The notes: generated from the letters alone by a model not told the origin. A DNA stretch of 6,144 nt from JAFDVL01 sp043736395 (GCA_043736395.1 JAYTCQ010000376.1:1-6144); one strand, 5' to 3'. Counted from the stretch's first letter, positions 1-5,911 are shown. Translations and numbers: made by a program.

Positions 1-168
1 CAGGATCAAAACCATTCCGCTGAAGAACGCGATCTGCCGGGCGCGAAAATCTCCGACCAGCGGTTTGAGCCATATTTCACGGGCTGTGCCGTGCAACGAT
101 TCCGCTAAAATGATGACGCACCACACTGCGAACCCCCGGCGCAAGTAATGCTGCGGCTGAGTGTTCAT
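1..168 (-). CDS. Conserved membrane protein of unknown function, N-terminal part only
   Basis: The reverse strand from the ATG at 168 stays open for exactly 56 codons to the window edge, so the C-terminus is missing. The product begins MNTQPQHYLRRGFAVW, then a hydrophobic segment (about residues 13-23), a polar stretch with HGTARE (26-31) and VGDFRARQI (38-46), and a second hydrophobic segment starting near 47. The HGT-R and VGDFRARQ motifs resemble a small conserved bacterial membrane-protein family that I recall but cannot name. A GGAG sits about 10 nt before the ATG. The gene lies 35 nt behind the GerW-family gene on the same strand, so the two are probably co-transcribed from the sigma-54-like promoter at 631-646. 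The function is unknown. The reading frame is convincing because of start, RBS, hydrophobic pattern and operon position. Confidence 0.72.
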   Translation of the reverse strand, partial: MNTQPQHYLRRGFAVWCVIILAESLHGTAREIWLKPLVGDFRARQIAFFSGMVLIL

Positions 169-203
169 TGTTCTTTGACTCCGTTTTGAGATGAACCCAG
201 TAA

Positions 204-560
204 TTACGTCAGACCGCGCACGGCCAGGTATGACAGGACGCCGGTAACAGCGGCGGCAGGAATCAGAGCCAGTGGCTTTCTGATCGGGCGATAGTGCGTG
301 CTGCCATTGGCGATTTCGATGTAACCTGCCAGGTTGATCATTACGCCGCCACCACCACCGGAGCCTTCCTGTTTTTCGGTTATCCCGCTACCACCGCCAA
401 AACCATAGCGGGCTTTCGCAACCGGAATAACCGTGATTCCATTGCGCTCTACCGGCTGCGCAAAAATGTGCTTCGCATCGGTTTCATCACTGAGCGTTGC
501 TGCTAAGCGAGCGACAAATTCCTCTTGCGGCAATTTTTCTTTTGGCTGTTTGGCAAACAT
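204..560 (-). CDS. GerW/YtfJ-family protein with C-terminal membrane anchor
   Basis: The 118-residue product matches the GerW (YtfJ) family pattern. Residues 29-47 read AKHIFAQPVERNGITVIPV, followed by a glycine-rich core (YGFGGGSG at 52-59 and a GSGGGGG run at 66-72), then a strand-rich stretch GYIEI and THYRPI. A hydrophobic tail (about 97-116) could anchor it in the membrane. In Bacillus the family member is a spore protein, but homologues are common in non-sporulating bacteria, where the role is unknown. Sporulation should not be inferred here. The ATG start is supported by a very strong Shine-Dalgarno AGAAGGAGGG with a 6-nt spacer. A -24/-12 element at 631-646 suggests sigma-54-dependent transcription. 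The gene likely heads an operon with the membrane protein at 1-168. Confidence 0.88.
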   Translation of the reverse strand: MFAKQPKEKLPQEEFVARLAATLSDETDAKHIFAQPVERNGITVIPVAKARYGFGGGSGITEKQEGSGGGGGVMINLAGYIEIANGSTHYRPIRKPLALIPAAAVTGVLSYLAVRGLT

Positions 561-566
561 AAATAT

Positions 567-576
567 CCCTCCTTCT
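567..576 (-). promoter_or_regulatory. Strong ribosome binding site of the GerW-family gene
   Basis: The reverse strand reads AGAAGGAGGG, followed 6 nt later by the ATG at 560. This is one of the best Shine-Dalgarno matches in the window and fixes the start. Confidence 0.85.
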
Positions 577-630
577 GTATGAACAAAATTAAATCTGCAA
601 TATTTTTTTTAGTAGGACACAGGAAAAGGT

Positions 631-646
631 TGCAAGTAGGATGCCT
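631..646 (-). promoter_or_regulatory. Sigma-54 (-24/-12) promoter candidate for the GerW-family operon
   Basis: The reverse strand reads AGGCATCCTACTTGCA. Against the RpoN consensus TGGCACGNNNNTTGCW it keeps the GG, CA and TTGCA elements, with exactly 10 nt between GG and GC. The start of transcription would fall near 620, giving a leader of about 60 nt before the ATG at 560. Three similar elements elsewhere in the window on the correct strands raise confidence. No experimental or profile-score support is available. Confidence 0.65.
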
Positions 647-743
647 AAAACGAATGGCTACGATTTAGCAGGAAAAAAGAAGTTTCATTACGTAAATTGA
701 GCGATCTTCCCCAGCCCCGCTGCGTAAAATCAACCAGTACAAG

Positions 744-768
744 CGCGAAGCGCGAGGATGCTTGCGCG
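744..768. repeat. Imperfect GC-rich inverted repeat downstream of pfkA
   Basis: The left arm CGCGAAGC (744-751) pairs with GCTT-G-CGCG (760-768): eight base pairs with one bulged G and an 8-nt loop. It lies about 97 nt beyond the pfkA stop. It could end or stabilise the pfkA transcript, but the sequence after it on the minus strand (TTGTACTGG) lacks the uninterrupted U run of an intrinsic terminator. The role is therefore uncertain. Confidence 0.35.
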
Positions 769-864
769 TGAATATTGGAATAAGTGAACATCAGATGGGG
801 AATTTCAACGAGTGGATGCGCTCAGCTTTTTCTTTGATGCTGAGATTTGTTTTCAGTTACTTTT

Positions 865-1836
865 TTACTGTGCCAATGTGGATGCCAAATCCATTAACGA
901 TAAATCCAGCGCCTTCTCATTCTTCACGACCTCAGACAGAGGCGTCGTCGCAATTGATCCATTTAATGAGCCAACAAGAACTCCAAAATCTCCGTACGAT
1001 AAGCATTCCACTGCCTTTGCTCCTAGTCGCGTTCCAAGCATTCGATCAAATAAGCCGGGAGTGCCGCCGCGCTGGACGTGACCAAGTTTGGTCGTGCGGA
1101 GATCAAACCCCAGGCGTTCACGATGAACCTTAAAATATTCAGCTAAAGCTTCGGCGTTATATTTGGCACCTTCCGCAACCACGACGATAGCGTGCGGCTT
1201 GCCTCGTTCATACGACAGACGAATATCTTCAGCAATAATTTCCGGATCAATATCTATTTCGGGAATGACGATAGATTCGGCACCGCCCGCGATCCCCGTC
1301 ATCATCGCGAGGTAGCCACAATTCCTTCCCATGGTTTCAACCAGAAAAGCGCGCTGATGTGATGAAGCTGTAACCTTTAATCGGTCAATCGCTTCAAGGG
1401 CAATGTTGAGCGCAGTGTCTACGCCGATTGTGATGTCAGAGCCATAAAGATCATTATCAATGGTTGAGGCGATCCCAATGACAGGAAAATCCATCTGCGA
1501 TAATGCGTACGATCCTTGCTGTGAACCATTGCCGCTAATGATAATTAACGCGTCAATGTTTCGTTCACTAAGCTGACGTCGCGCGATGTTTTGGCCGTCT
1601 TCCGTTTTCATTTCAGGGGAACGTGTACTCCCCAACATCGTGCCGCCCCGTTGGATAATTCCCCCAACATCACGATTCCCCAAAGTCACGAAATCTCCGC
1701 CGATCAGACCAATAAAACCGTTCCGCACACCATAAACTTCCCAGCCCTGCGCCACACCCGTTCGCACAACTGCGCGTAACGCGGCGTTCATTCCCGCGGC
1801 ATCGCCACCACTGGTTAAGACAGCCATTCGTTTCAT
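865..1836 (-). CDS. pfkA: 6-phosphofructokinase (PfkA family) with an Asp-to-Asn change in the ATP/Mg site
   Basis: This enzyme phosphorylates fructose 6-phosphate to the 1,6-bisphosphate in the cytoplasm. The 323-residue product aligns almost without gaps to E. coli PfkA. Conserved positions include SGGDAAGMN (9-17), R72, T125 and catalytic D127 in TIDND, R162, MGR (169-171) and E222. GHVQRGG follows with H253 and R256, equivalent to H249 and R252. Possible effector residues R21, R25 and K213 are also kept. The usual GGDGS at 101-105 is SGNGS: Asp103, which binds Mg-ATP, is Asn, while Gly104, typical of ATP-dependent rather than PPi-dependent enzymes, remains. The phosphoryl donor is therefore less certain than usual. 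The start at 1836 is preferred over an upstream in-frame ATG at 1857. It has AAGGAG 6 nt before it, and the protein then begins MKRMAVLTSGG as in the family. A 145-nt gap separates it from the DUF4010 gene upstream. Confidence 0.93.
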   Translation of the reverse strand: MKRMAVLTSGGDAAGMNAALRAVVRTGVAQGWEVYGVRNGFIGLIGGDFVTLGNRDVGGIIQRGGTMLGSTRSPEMKTEDGQNIARRQLSERNIDALIIISGNGSQQGSYALSQMDFPVIGIASTIDNDLYGSDITIGVDTALNIALEAIDRLKVTASSHQRAFLVETMGRNCGYLAMMTGIAGGAESIVIPEIDIDPEIIAEDIRLSYERGKPHAIVVVAEGAKYNAEALAEYFKVHRERLGFDLRTTKLGHVQRGGTPGLFDRMLGTRLGAKAVECLSYGDFGVLVGSLNGSIATTPLSEVVKNEKALDLSLMDLASTLAQ

Positions 1837-1842
1837 GAAAAT

Positions 1843-1848
1843 CTCCTT
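1843..1848 (-). promoter_or_regulatory. Ribosome binding site that decides the pfkA start
   Basis: The reverse strand AAGGAG lies 6 nt before the ATG at 1836 and inside the seven extra codons that a start at 1857 would add. The 1857 ATG has no Shine-Dalgarno of its own, so the shorter protein is chosen. Confidence 0.85.
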
Positions 1849-1981
1849 AGGTTTCAATTCATTATGTAACTGTCCCCGCGAACGACTGACAAGGACTTGA
1901 GATTGATATTTTTAGGCGCGTTGTCTTTCAACTCAGAATCACAAATTCGGTGCATTACGTCAGGATAATTAACGTTAGTAT

Positions 1982-3223
1982 TTATTTCCAAAACATCAAC
2001 AGTAGAGTTCCGGCAACAAGCACAATTCCATAATAAATTGTGACACGAATCAGAAGCTGCCGATGCCCCCAGAACGCAATGATTCCTGCCTTAAAAACCA
2101 GATTCGACATCGCGGCAATAATAATAATGCGCCATCCTTCTGTCCCGCTTAGACGGCCTTCTTTCACTAAACGTGCAGTCGAAAGAGTGATCGCGTCCAC
2201 ATCCGTTAAGCCGGAAATTGCGGCGACAGCATATAATCCCTGATTTCCAAATCGTACTTTGACAGCCGCGACGACGAACAGCACAACGGCATACACCAAA
2301 CCAAAAACCAGAGCGGATTTTAATTCTGTCGGGTTTTCCTGCTCTGGCATCGAGCTTTGTTCACTGCGGTTTCGCAGCCACAAAATCATTGAAGCAATCG
2401 CTAACAACGACAGCATAATCGTCAAAGGTGGTGCAGCGAATGCAAGGAAGGATGGCGCGACAGTTGCAATCTCAAGCTGAAGCCTGACAAACACCACCGC
2501 CGAGGCAATCATTACTACAATTGCCGCCATTCCGGCATTGTCTGGAATGGCTGCCGTGCGCTTGGCATAGCTGATGGTGGTTGCCGTACTCGAAATAACT
2601 CCGCCCAGCATGCCGCCCAACACGATGCCTGCGCGTTGCCCGAAAAATTTATAGATGATGTAACCGCCGAGGCTGATACCGGCAATCAAGACAATCATGA
2701 ACCAGATATTTCTCGGATTAAGAACCGCATAAGGACCGTAAGTTTTATCTGGTAGAACAGGTAAAATGACGAGCGAGAGTAACGCCAACTGCATGATTGC
2801 TTTCAGATCATTTTCACCCAGTTTCGCCACTATCCCATGCAACTGCCCTTTGAAGTGCAACAGAACTGCGACGCCTCCACCAATGGCGATGGCTACTCCA
2901 CGATGTCCTACAACCAGATAGGCTCCGACGGCAAACATTAAAAGCAGTGCTGTTTCGGTAGTTAGTCCAGGCTCCGGTCTGCCGCTCTTTTCTTCTTCCC
3001 ATTTGCCGATAAAAATTAACGCGGCTAATCCAATGATTCCTGCCGCGACGACCCAGCCACCAAGTGATTGCGAGAGGAAGCAACAGACCGTTCCGAAGAT
3101 TGTGACGAGCGGAAACGTGCGGACACCTGCCAGAGGTGAAGACATACTTTCACGCTGTAAGCCAACCAATAATCCCAGCCCAAGTGCGATGCCTAGTTGC
3201 TGGAATAATAAAGAAATTTCCAT
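1982..3223 (-). CDS. MgtC/SapB-DUF4010 family integral membrane protein
   Basis: The 413-residue product is strongly hydrophobic, with roughly ten or more membrane segments. The N-terminal part (about 1-140) has the MgtC/SapB-like signature: an amphipathic start running into GLLVGLQRE (17-25) and AGVRTFPLV (32-40). The C-terminal part (about 170-390) fits DUF4010, with GGVISSTATTISYA (207-220), SGLTDVDAITLS (337-348) and MSNLVFKAG (372-380). MgtC proteins aid survival under low magnesium or in hosts; the DUF4010 fusion family has no established substrate, so transport or membrane-potential roles are only guesses. The first ATG is kept because the N-terminal motif needs it, although no clear Shine-Dalgarno precedes it. 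Its start lies 44 nt after the BON gene, so translation from the shared transcript is likely. A polar loop (about 285-302, rich in E, S, P) splits the C-terminal helices. Confidence 0.88.
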   Translation of the reverse strand: MEISLLFQQLGIALGLGLLVGLQRESMSSPLAGVRTFPLVTIFGTVCCFLSQSLGGWVVAAGIIGLAALIFIGKWEEEKSGRPEPGLTTETALLLMFAVGAYLVVGHRGVAIAIGGGVAVLLHFKGQLHGIVAKLGENDLKAIMQLALLSLVILPVLPDKTYGPYAVLNPRNIWFMIVLIAGISLGGYIIYKFFGQRAGIVLGGMLGGVISSTATTISYAKRTAAIPDNAGMAAIVVMIASAVVFVRLQLEIATVAPSFLAFAAPPLTIMLSLLAIASMILWLRNRSEQSSMPEQENPTELKSALVFGLVYAVVLFVVAAVKVRFGNQGLYAVAAISGLTDVDAITLSTARLVKEGRLSGTEGWRIIIIAAMSNLVFKAGIIAFWGHRQLLIRVTIYYGIVLVAGTLLLMFWK

Positions 3224-3267
3224 TGAAATTTACGAATGGGTTTTATCTGAGCGATTGAACAGGGCTA

Positions 3268-3735
3268 CTATTTTTTCACGAAAATTTTATTTGTCACGCC
3301 GCGTATTCCTGACAAATCCCGCACAGTTTTTTCCGCATTCAATTTTTGTTTTTCTTCGGCCACTTTGCCTTCCAACGTCAGCCAGCCATCATCTACGACA
3401 ATGCTGATCATTTGGGCATTTAATCCATGTTCACTTTCCAGCGCGTGTAAAATTGTCTTGGCAAGATCGGTGTCGGTCAGGATCGTAAATGGTTTAATTT
3501 CCAGCTCATTGGCAAGTCCTCGAACGCCGCTGACCTGCATCGCGATGGTTTCTGCGAGTTGCTTTTCTGTTTCGGTATCGACATAGCCACTCAATGTAAT
3601 CACACTTTCTGACGCTGTTACGCCTATTTCCGAAGCTCCGATTTGCGCTTCCTGCGCCAACCTCTCAATGACTTTATCGCGGAGCTTTTCATCTTCATTC
3701 TCTTCCGGTTCTGCCTGCATTTTACTTTCCTGCAT
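3268..3735 (-). CDS. Double BON-domain protein, apparently cytoplasmic
   Basis: The 155-residue product contains two BON domains. The first is at about 16-82 (LRDKVIERLAQ, then VITLSGYVDTETEK and VSGVRGLANELEI). The second is at about 86-155 (TDLAKTILHALES, VDDGWLTLEGKV, LSGIRGVTNKIFV). BON domains, as in OsmY, are thought to bind phospholipid or envelope surfaces and are often stress induced. Unlike OsmY there is no signal peptide: the N-terminus is acidic and polar (MQESKMQAEPEENEDEK). It may act inside the cell, as double-BON proteins next to USP genes often appear to. The ATG at 3735 is preferred to a GTG at 3741, because AAGAGG lies 5 nt before the ATG and overlaps the GTG. A palindromic element occupies its upstream region. 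The DUF4010 gene follows after 44 nt. Confidence 0.88.
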   Translation of the reverse strand: MQESKMQAEPEENEDEKLRDKVIERLAQEAQIGASEIGVTASESVITLSGYVDTETEKQLAETIAMQVSGVRGLANELEIKPFTILTDTDLAKTILHALESEHGLNAQMISIVVDDGWLTLEGKVAEEKQKLNAEKTVRDLSGIRGVTNKIFVKK

Positions 3736-3740
3736 AGTCA

Positions 3741-3746
3741 CCTCTT
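3741..3746 (-). promoter_or_regulatory. Ribosome binding site that decides the BON gene start
   Basis: The reverse strand AAGAGG is 5 nt before the ATG at 3735. The alternative GTG codon two codons earlier lies within this site and has no upstream site of its own. Confidence 0.65.
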
Positions 3747-3774
3747 ATAGAAGTTTACAAATGCGTGCGATCTG

Positions 3775-3834
3775 TAGAGTAGGTTCTCAACCTGCCCGCT
3801 TGTATTGATTCGGGCAGGTTGAGAACCTACCCTA
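3775..3834. repeat. Nested palindrome (REP/MITE-like hairpin) between hydrolase and BON genes
   Basis: Twenty bases at 3779-3798 are exactly complementary to 3811-3830, separated by a 12-nt loop (3799-3810). One mismatch further out, three more pairs extend the stem to 3775/3834. Each arm is itself a small palindrome: AGGTT-CTC-AACCT at 3781-3793 and AGGTT-GAG-AACCT at 3816-3828, so the DNA could form a clover-like or cruciform structure. No poly-U tract follows on either strand, which argues against a standard intrinsic terminator. The form is that of a repetitive extragenic palindrome or tiny non-autonomous element. No second copy is present in this window, so its dispersal in the genome is unproven. 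Confidence 0.8.
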
Positions 3835-3866
3835 TAATTTCTCGCCGCATCAATCTGAAATTCGCT

Positions 3867-4541
3867 CTAGGGTTGCAAATAGTATTTGAACCAATGTGCC
3901 GCTCTCTGTGCAACCGCTTCCAGAGTACCCGGTTCTTCAAACAGATGAGTTGCGCCGGGGATGATCGCAAGTTCTTTCTGACAATTTAACTTCTCTAACG
4001 CTTCTTCGTTCAATCTAAGAACTTCTTCATCGCGACCACCGACGATCAGGAGTGTCGGAGCCTGAACGCGAGTTAATGCGGCACCGGCCAAATCAGGCCG
4101 GCCTCCCCTTGAAACTACGGCGGTAACGGTGTCGCCTAATTCTGCGGCAGCCACCAGTGCCGCAGCGCCACCCGTGCTGGCACCAAAATAACCAACTTTC
4201 AAATCTTTCAATTCAGGTTGGCTCTTCACCCAACGCGTCGCATCAACCAGACGCTGCGCTAACAATGGAATATCAAAGCGCAGTTGATGAGTGCGCGCAT
4301 CAATGACCTCTTCTTCGACCTCTTCTTCAGGCGTTAGCAAATCAAACAGAAGTATCCCTAAATTTTCGTCATTGATGACCTGCGCAACAGTCTGATTTCG
4401 TGAACTGAAGCGGCTGCTACCACTGCCGTGCGCAAAGATCACAATCCCTGTCGCTCGGCGTGGAAGGCTCAGATCACCTTGAAGATTGATCGACCCCGCC
4501 GCGATCAAAACCTCTGTTGTTGTAGTTGCTGACTTGTGCAT
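3867..4541 (-). CDS. Alpha/beta hydrolase, dienelactone-hydrolase-like
   Basis: The 224-residue product has a serine-hydrolase triad in order. The nucleophile elbow GASTG has Ser122 (120-124), the acid is Asp171 in GGRDEEV, and the base is His199 in GATHLF. An early HGSGSSR (38-44) after a hydrophobic strand is the likely oxyanion loop. It has no signal peptide and should be cytoplasmic. The subfamily is the short dienelactone-hydrolase-like type often encoded beside stress proteins; its natural substrate is unknown, and true dienelactone hydrolases use a Cys nucleophile, absent here. An acidic stretch EEEVEEEV lies at 72-79. The gene starts 12 nt after the universal stress protein gene, so the two form an operon, probably driven by the -24/-12 element at 5057-5072. 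The RBS is weak (GAG 7 nt before ATG), consistent with translational coupling. Confidence 0.88.
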   Translation of the reverse strand: MHKSATTTTEVLIAAGSINLQGDLSLPRRATGIVIFAHGSGSSRFSSRNQTVAQVINDENLGILLFDLLTPEEEVEEEVIDARTHQLRFDIPLLAQRLVDATRWVKSQPELKDLKVGYFGASTGGAAALVAAAELGDTVTAVVSRGGRPDLAGAALTRVQAPTLLIVGGRDEEVLRLNEEALEKLNCQKELAIIPGATHLFEEPGTLEAVAQRAAHWFKYYLQP

Positions 4542-4553
4542 GAAAATCTCAAA

Positions 4554-5009
4554 TTAAGTCGCTTTGTGTCGAACGATTTCAACGGAGCAGGGCGCGTGAC
4601 TCACGACCGCGTGAGAAACTGAACCCATCAAAAAACGTCCCAGCACGCCATGTCCGTGTGATCCCATTACAATTAAATCTGCCGACCATTCTTCGGCTTC
4701 ATCAAGAATCACTGCCTTAGGATTTCCTTCCATTACCCTGGCAGTAATGAGCAATGCTTTGGTTCCAATTCCTTCTCTCAAAACAGCTGTCGCTTTTTCA
4801 ATCACAGCCTGTGCGCGTTTGTGTTGCGCATCCAGTAGCTCTCTATACTTCGCTGCGACTACTAAAAACGGATCAGGTGTATTCGGAATCATCAGCTTCG
4901 CAACGCTGAACACTTTTATTTCTGTATTCGCAGGCCACGGACGATTTGCGACTTCGTTAACCGCCTCATCACTGCATTCAGAACCATCAACTGCCAATAG
5001 AATTTTCAT
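4554..5009 (-). CDS. Universal stress protein, UspA family, nucleotide-binding type
   Basis: The 151-residue single-domain product opens with MKILLAVDGSECSDEA, the first beta strand with Asp8 and the serine-rich loop of the UspA fold. Near the C-terminus it carries the ATP-binding signature G-2x-G-9x-G-S: Gly116, Gly119, Gly129 and Ser130 within MGSHGHG...MGSVS. It is therefore expected to bind ATP, like the MJ0577-type USPs, rather than being a non-binding UspA type. It ends in APCSVEIVR, typical of the family. These cytoplasmic proteins help cells endure starvation, oxygen loss and other stress, by mechanisms that remain vague. A weak AAGGG lies about 13 nt before the ATG. It is first in an operon with the hydrolase, behind a sigma-54-like promoter with a predicted leader of about 37 nt. 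Confidence 0.94.
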   Translation of the reverse strand: MKILLAVDGSECSDEAVNEVANRPWPANTEIKVFSVAKLMIPNTPDPFLVVAAKYRELLDAQHKRAQAVIEKATAVLREGIGTKALLITARVMEGNPKAVILDEAEEWSADLIVMGSHGHGVLGRFLMGSVSHAVVSHAPCSVEIVRHKAT

Positions 5010-5056
5010 TTCAAGTATTTCCCTTAGAAAAAAATTTGCTATTCACGATGCACTGA

Positions 5057-5072
5057 AGCAAGCGGTATGCCG
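5057..5072 (-). promoter_or_regulatory. Sigma-54 (-24/-12) promoter candidate for the usp-hydrolase operon
   Basis: The reverse strand reads CGGCATACCGCTTGCT. GG and GC are separated by 10 nt, and CA plus the whole TTGCT block match the RpoN consensus; the first T and the C-G after CA differ. Transcription would begin near 5046, about 37 nt before the ATG. The gap it lies in (5010-5182) holds no gene and provides room for an upstream activator site. Confidence 0.65.
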
Positions 5073-5182
5073 TGGCTTAAATTCAATGAAATTACTGAGA
5101 CTTGAAAGAAGTGGGGAATTTTAGGTGTATTAATGTGGAAAACTACGCAGTGAGTCGGCTTCTGCGATGCTTGCAACAGTGA

Positions 5183-5599
5183 TTAGTTTCTCGACCAGTA
5201 AGCCTTAAAAGTTAAATAGACGCCGACAGCCAGAATGCCCATCGTCGGTGCGATAAAAGCGGAACCGAAGCTTTGCACACCTTTAAGAAAAAGTTCCGGG
5301 GCGAACATCCGAAACGATCCGAGAAACATCAGAACCCAGCCCACAAGCGTTACCACTATTGGCCAGCCACGAACCCAAAGATTATGCGCACGCACAATGG
5401 CAAGCCCGGCAACAAACAATAAAGCTCCATTGAGATGAATAGTTGGCGCAATATTAGTAGCCCAAATGTGAGCGTTGATCGTCTCAGAGATGGTGATAAC
5501 AACCAGTGAAGGCCCGATCAATCCTGCCAGATATTTTGAATTTGTGGTTGTCTGTCTTCGTTCTATGTCGTTCTCTGTCTGAATTTTCAGTTGAATCAC
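5183..5599 (-). CDS. Four-helix membrane protein of unknown function
   Basis: The 138-residue product has a polar N-terminus (1-21) followed by four likely membrane helices at about 24-40, 55-70, 80-100 and 114-132. Conserved-looking features include LIGPSLVVITISE (27-39), HIWATN (44-49) and LNGALLFVAGLAIVRAHN (56-73) with charged RAHN at the helix end. RMFAPE (97-102) follows. I recognise the general pattern as a small conserved bacterial membrane family but know no function for it. The start is GTG at 5599, chosen because AGGAG sits 5 nt upstream and no better start exists. A -24/-12 element at 5645-5660 suggests sigma-54 control, divergent from hsp20. The gap to usp (173 nt) contains a separate promoter, so it is probably its own transcription unit with possible read-through. 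Confidence 0.82.
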   Translation of the reverse strand: MIQLKIQTENDIERRQTTTNSKYLAGLIGPSLVVITISETINAHIWATNIAPTIHLNGALLFVAGLAIVRAHNLWVRGWPIVVTLVGWVLMFLGSFRMFAPELFLKGVQSFGSAFIAPTMGILAVGVYLTFKAYWSRN

Positions 5600-5604
5600 A
5601 ATAA

Positions 5605-5609
5605 CTCCT
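5605..5609 (-). promoter_or_regulatory. Ribosome binding site supporting a GTG start
   Basis: The reverse strand AGGAG is 5 nt before the GTG at 5599, supporting this unusual start codon for the membrane protein. Confidence 0.75.
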
Positions 5610-5644
5610 ATCTGATGTATTTTTTCGTGATTGAAATCCGATGG

Positions 5645-5660
5645 GGCAAATACTGTTCCA
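5645..5660 (-). promoter_or_regulatory. Sigma-54 (-24/-12) promoter candidate for the 138-aa membrane protein
   Basis: The reverse strand reads TGGAACAGTATTTGCC. It keeps TGG, AC and TTTGC with the required 10-nt GG to GC distance; one C of the -24 box and the last base differ from consensus. The predicted start near 5634 leaves a leader of about 35 nt before the GTG. It faces away from the hsp20 promoter 140 nt to the right. Confidence 0.65.
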
Positions 5661-5799
5661 CCCCGGTCGAAATAATCCCTTCAAAATGAGTGGGTAAGTA
5701 AGCTGTCAGAATTCGTAAAATTCCCTGATGTTGTGTAGTTTTGCTCACTTTCTGAGTCAAATTTCGCAACCTCCACCTGCCTGAGAAGCCAATCACCCG

Positions 5800-5815
5800 T
5801 GGCACAAGCTTTGCT
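5800..5815 (+). promoter_or_regulatory. Sigma-54 (-24/-12) promoter of hsp20, near-perfect consensus
   Basis: TGGCACAAGCTTTGCT matches TGGCACGNNNNTTGCW at every informative base except the weak G after CAC, with GG and GC exactly 10 nt apart. Transcription would start near 5826, giving a leader of about 94 nt before the ATG at 5920. This is the strongest of four similar elements in the window. Confidence 0.82.
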
Positions 5816-5906
5816 TTTCTCTTTGACGAAGCCGCGTCGCTGAAATTTTGAGATAAGCGCAGTCAGGCTTCATCAGATACGTAACATTAAAATTATTTTT
5901 CAAAAT

Positions 5907-5911
5907 GGAGG
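5907..5911 (+). promoter_or_regulatory. Ribosome binding site of hsp20
   Basis: GGAGG lies 8 nt before the ATG at 5920 and fixes the start of the short Hsp20 frame. It is preceded by an A/T-rich stretch. Confidence 0.8.

Larger units (their letters stand above)
561..864. other. Intergenic region between pfkA and the GerW-family gene
   Basis: These 304 bases hold no gene I can support. They contain the RBS and the -24/-12 element of the downstream GerW-family gene. There is also an imperfect hairpin at 744-768 and a weak 6-bp inverted repeat at 821-844. A minus-strand open frame starting at the ATG near 792 (about 50 codons) lacks a ribosome binding site and family-like features. Confidence 0.6.

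Noticed and set aside
204..560. Evidence that the organism forms spores (GerW/YtfJ homologue)
   Set aside because: The family is widespread in non-sporulating bacteria, and no other sporulation gene is present in the window.
647..792. Short minus-strand frame between pfkA and the GerW-family gene
   Set aside because: About 50 codons from an ATG without RBS. The composition is not protein-like and there is no recognisable motif.
821..844. Inverted repeat CTCAGC/GCTGAG as a pfkA terminator
   Set aside because: Only six base pairs with a 12-nt loop, and no U tract after it on the minus strand.
762..1133. Plus-strand open frame of 123 codons
   Set aside because: It overlaps pfkA in antisense, has no domain-like pattern and no ribosome binding site, and is explained as a shadow of the real gene.
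1837..1857. Longer N-terminus for phosphofructokinase (start at 1857)
   Set aside because: The seven extra codons contain the Shine-Dalgarno of the inner ATG, and the outer ATG has no RBS. The family N-terminus fits the 1836 start.
1858..1981. Sigma-70 promoter for pfkA (TTGTCA then TACATA, 18-nt spacer, on the minus strand)
   Set aside because: Only a loose match in a short gap; TACATA/CATAAT can be chosen in several registers. Read-through from the DUF4010 gene is equally possible.
3775..3834. Intrinsic terminator of the hydrolase gene
   Set aside because: The stem is strong, but neither strand has a following U run, and the nested symmetric form fits a repeat element better.
5608..5805. 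Minus-strand frame of 65 codons in the divergent promoter region
   Set aside because: It covers both candidate sigma-54 promoters, has no RBS, and its product looks random.
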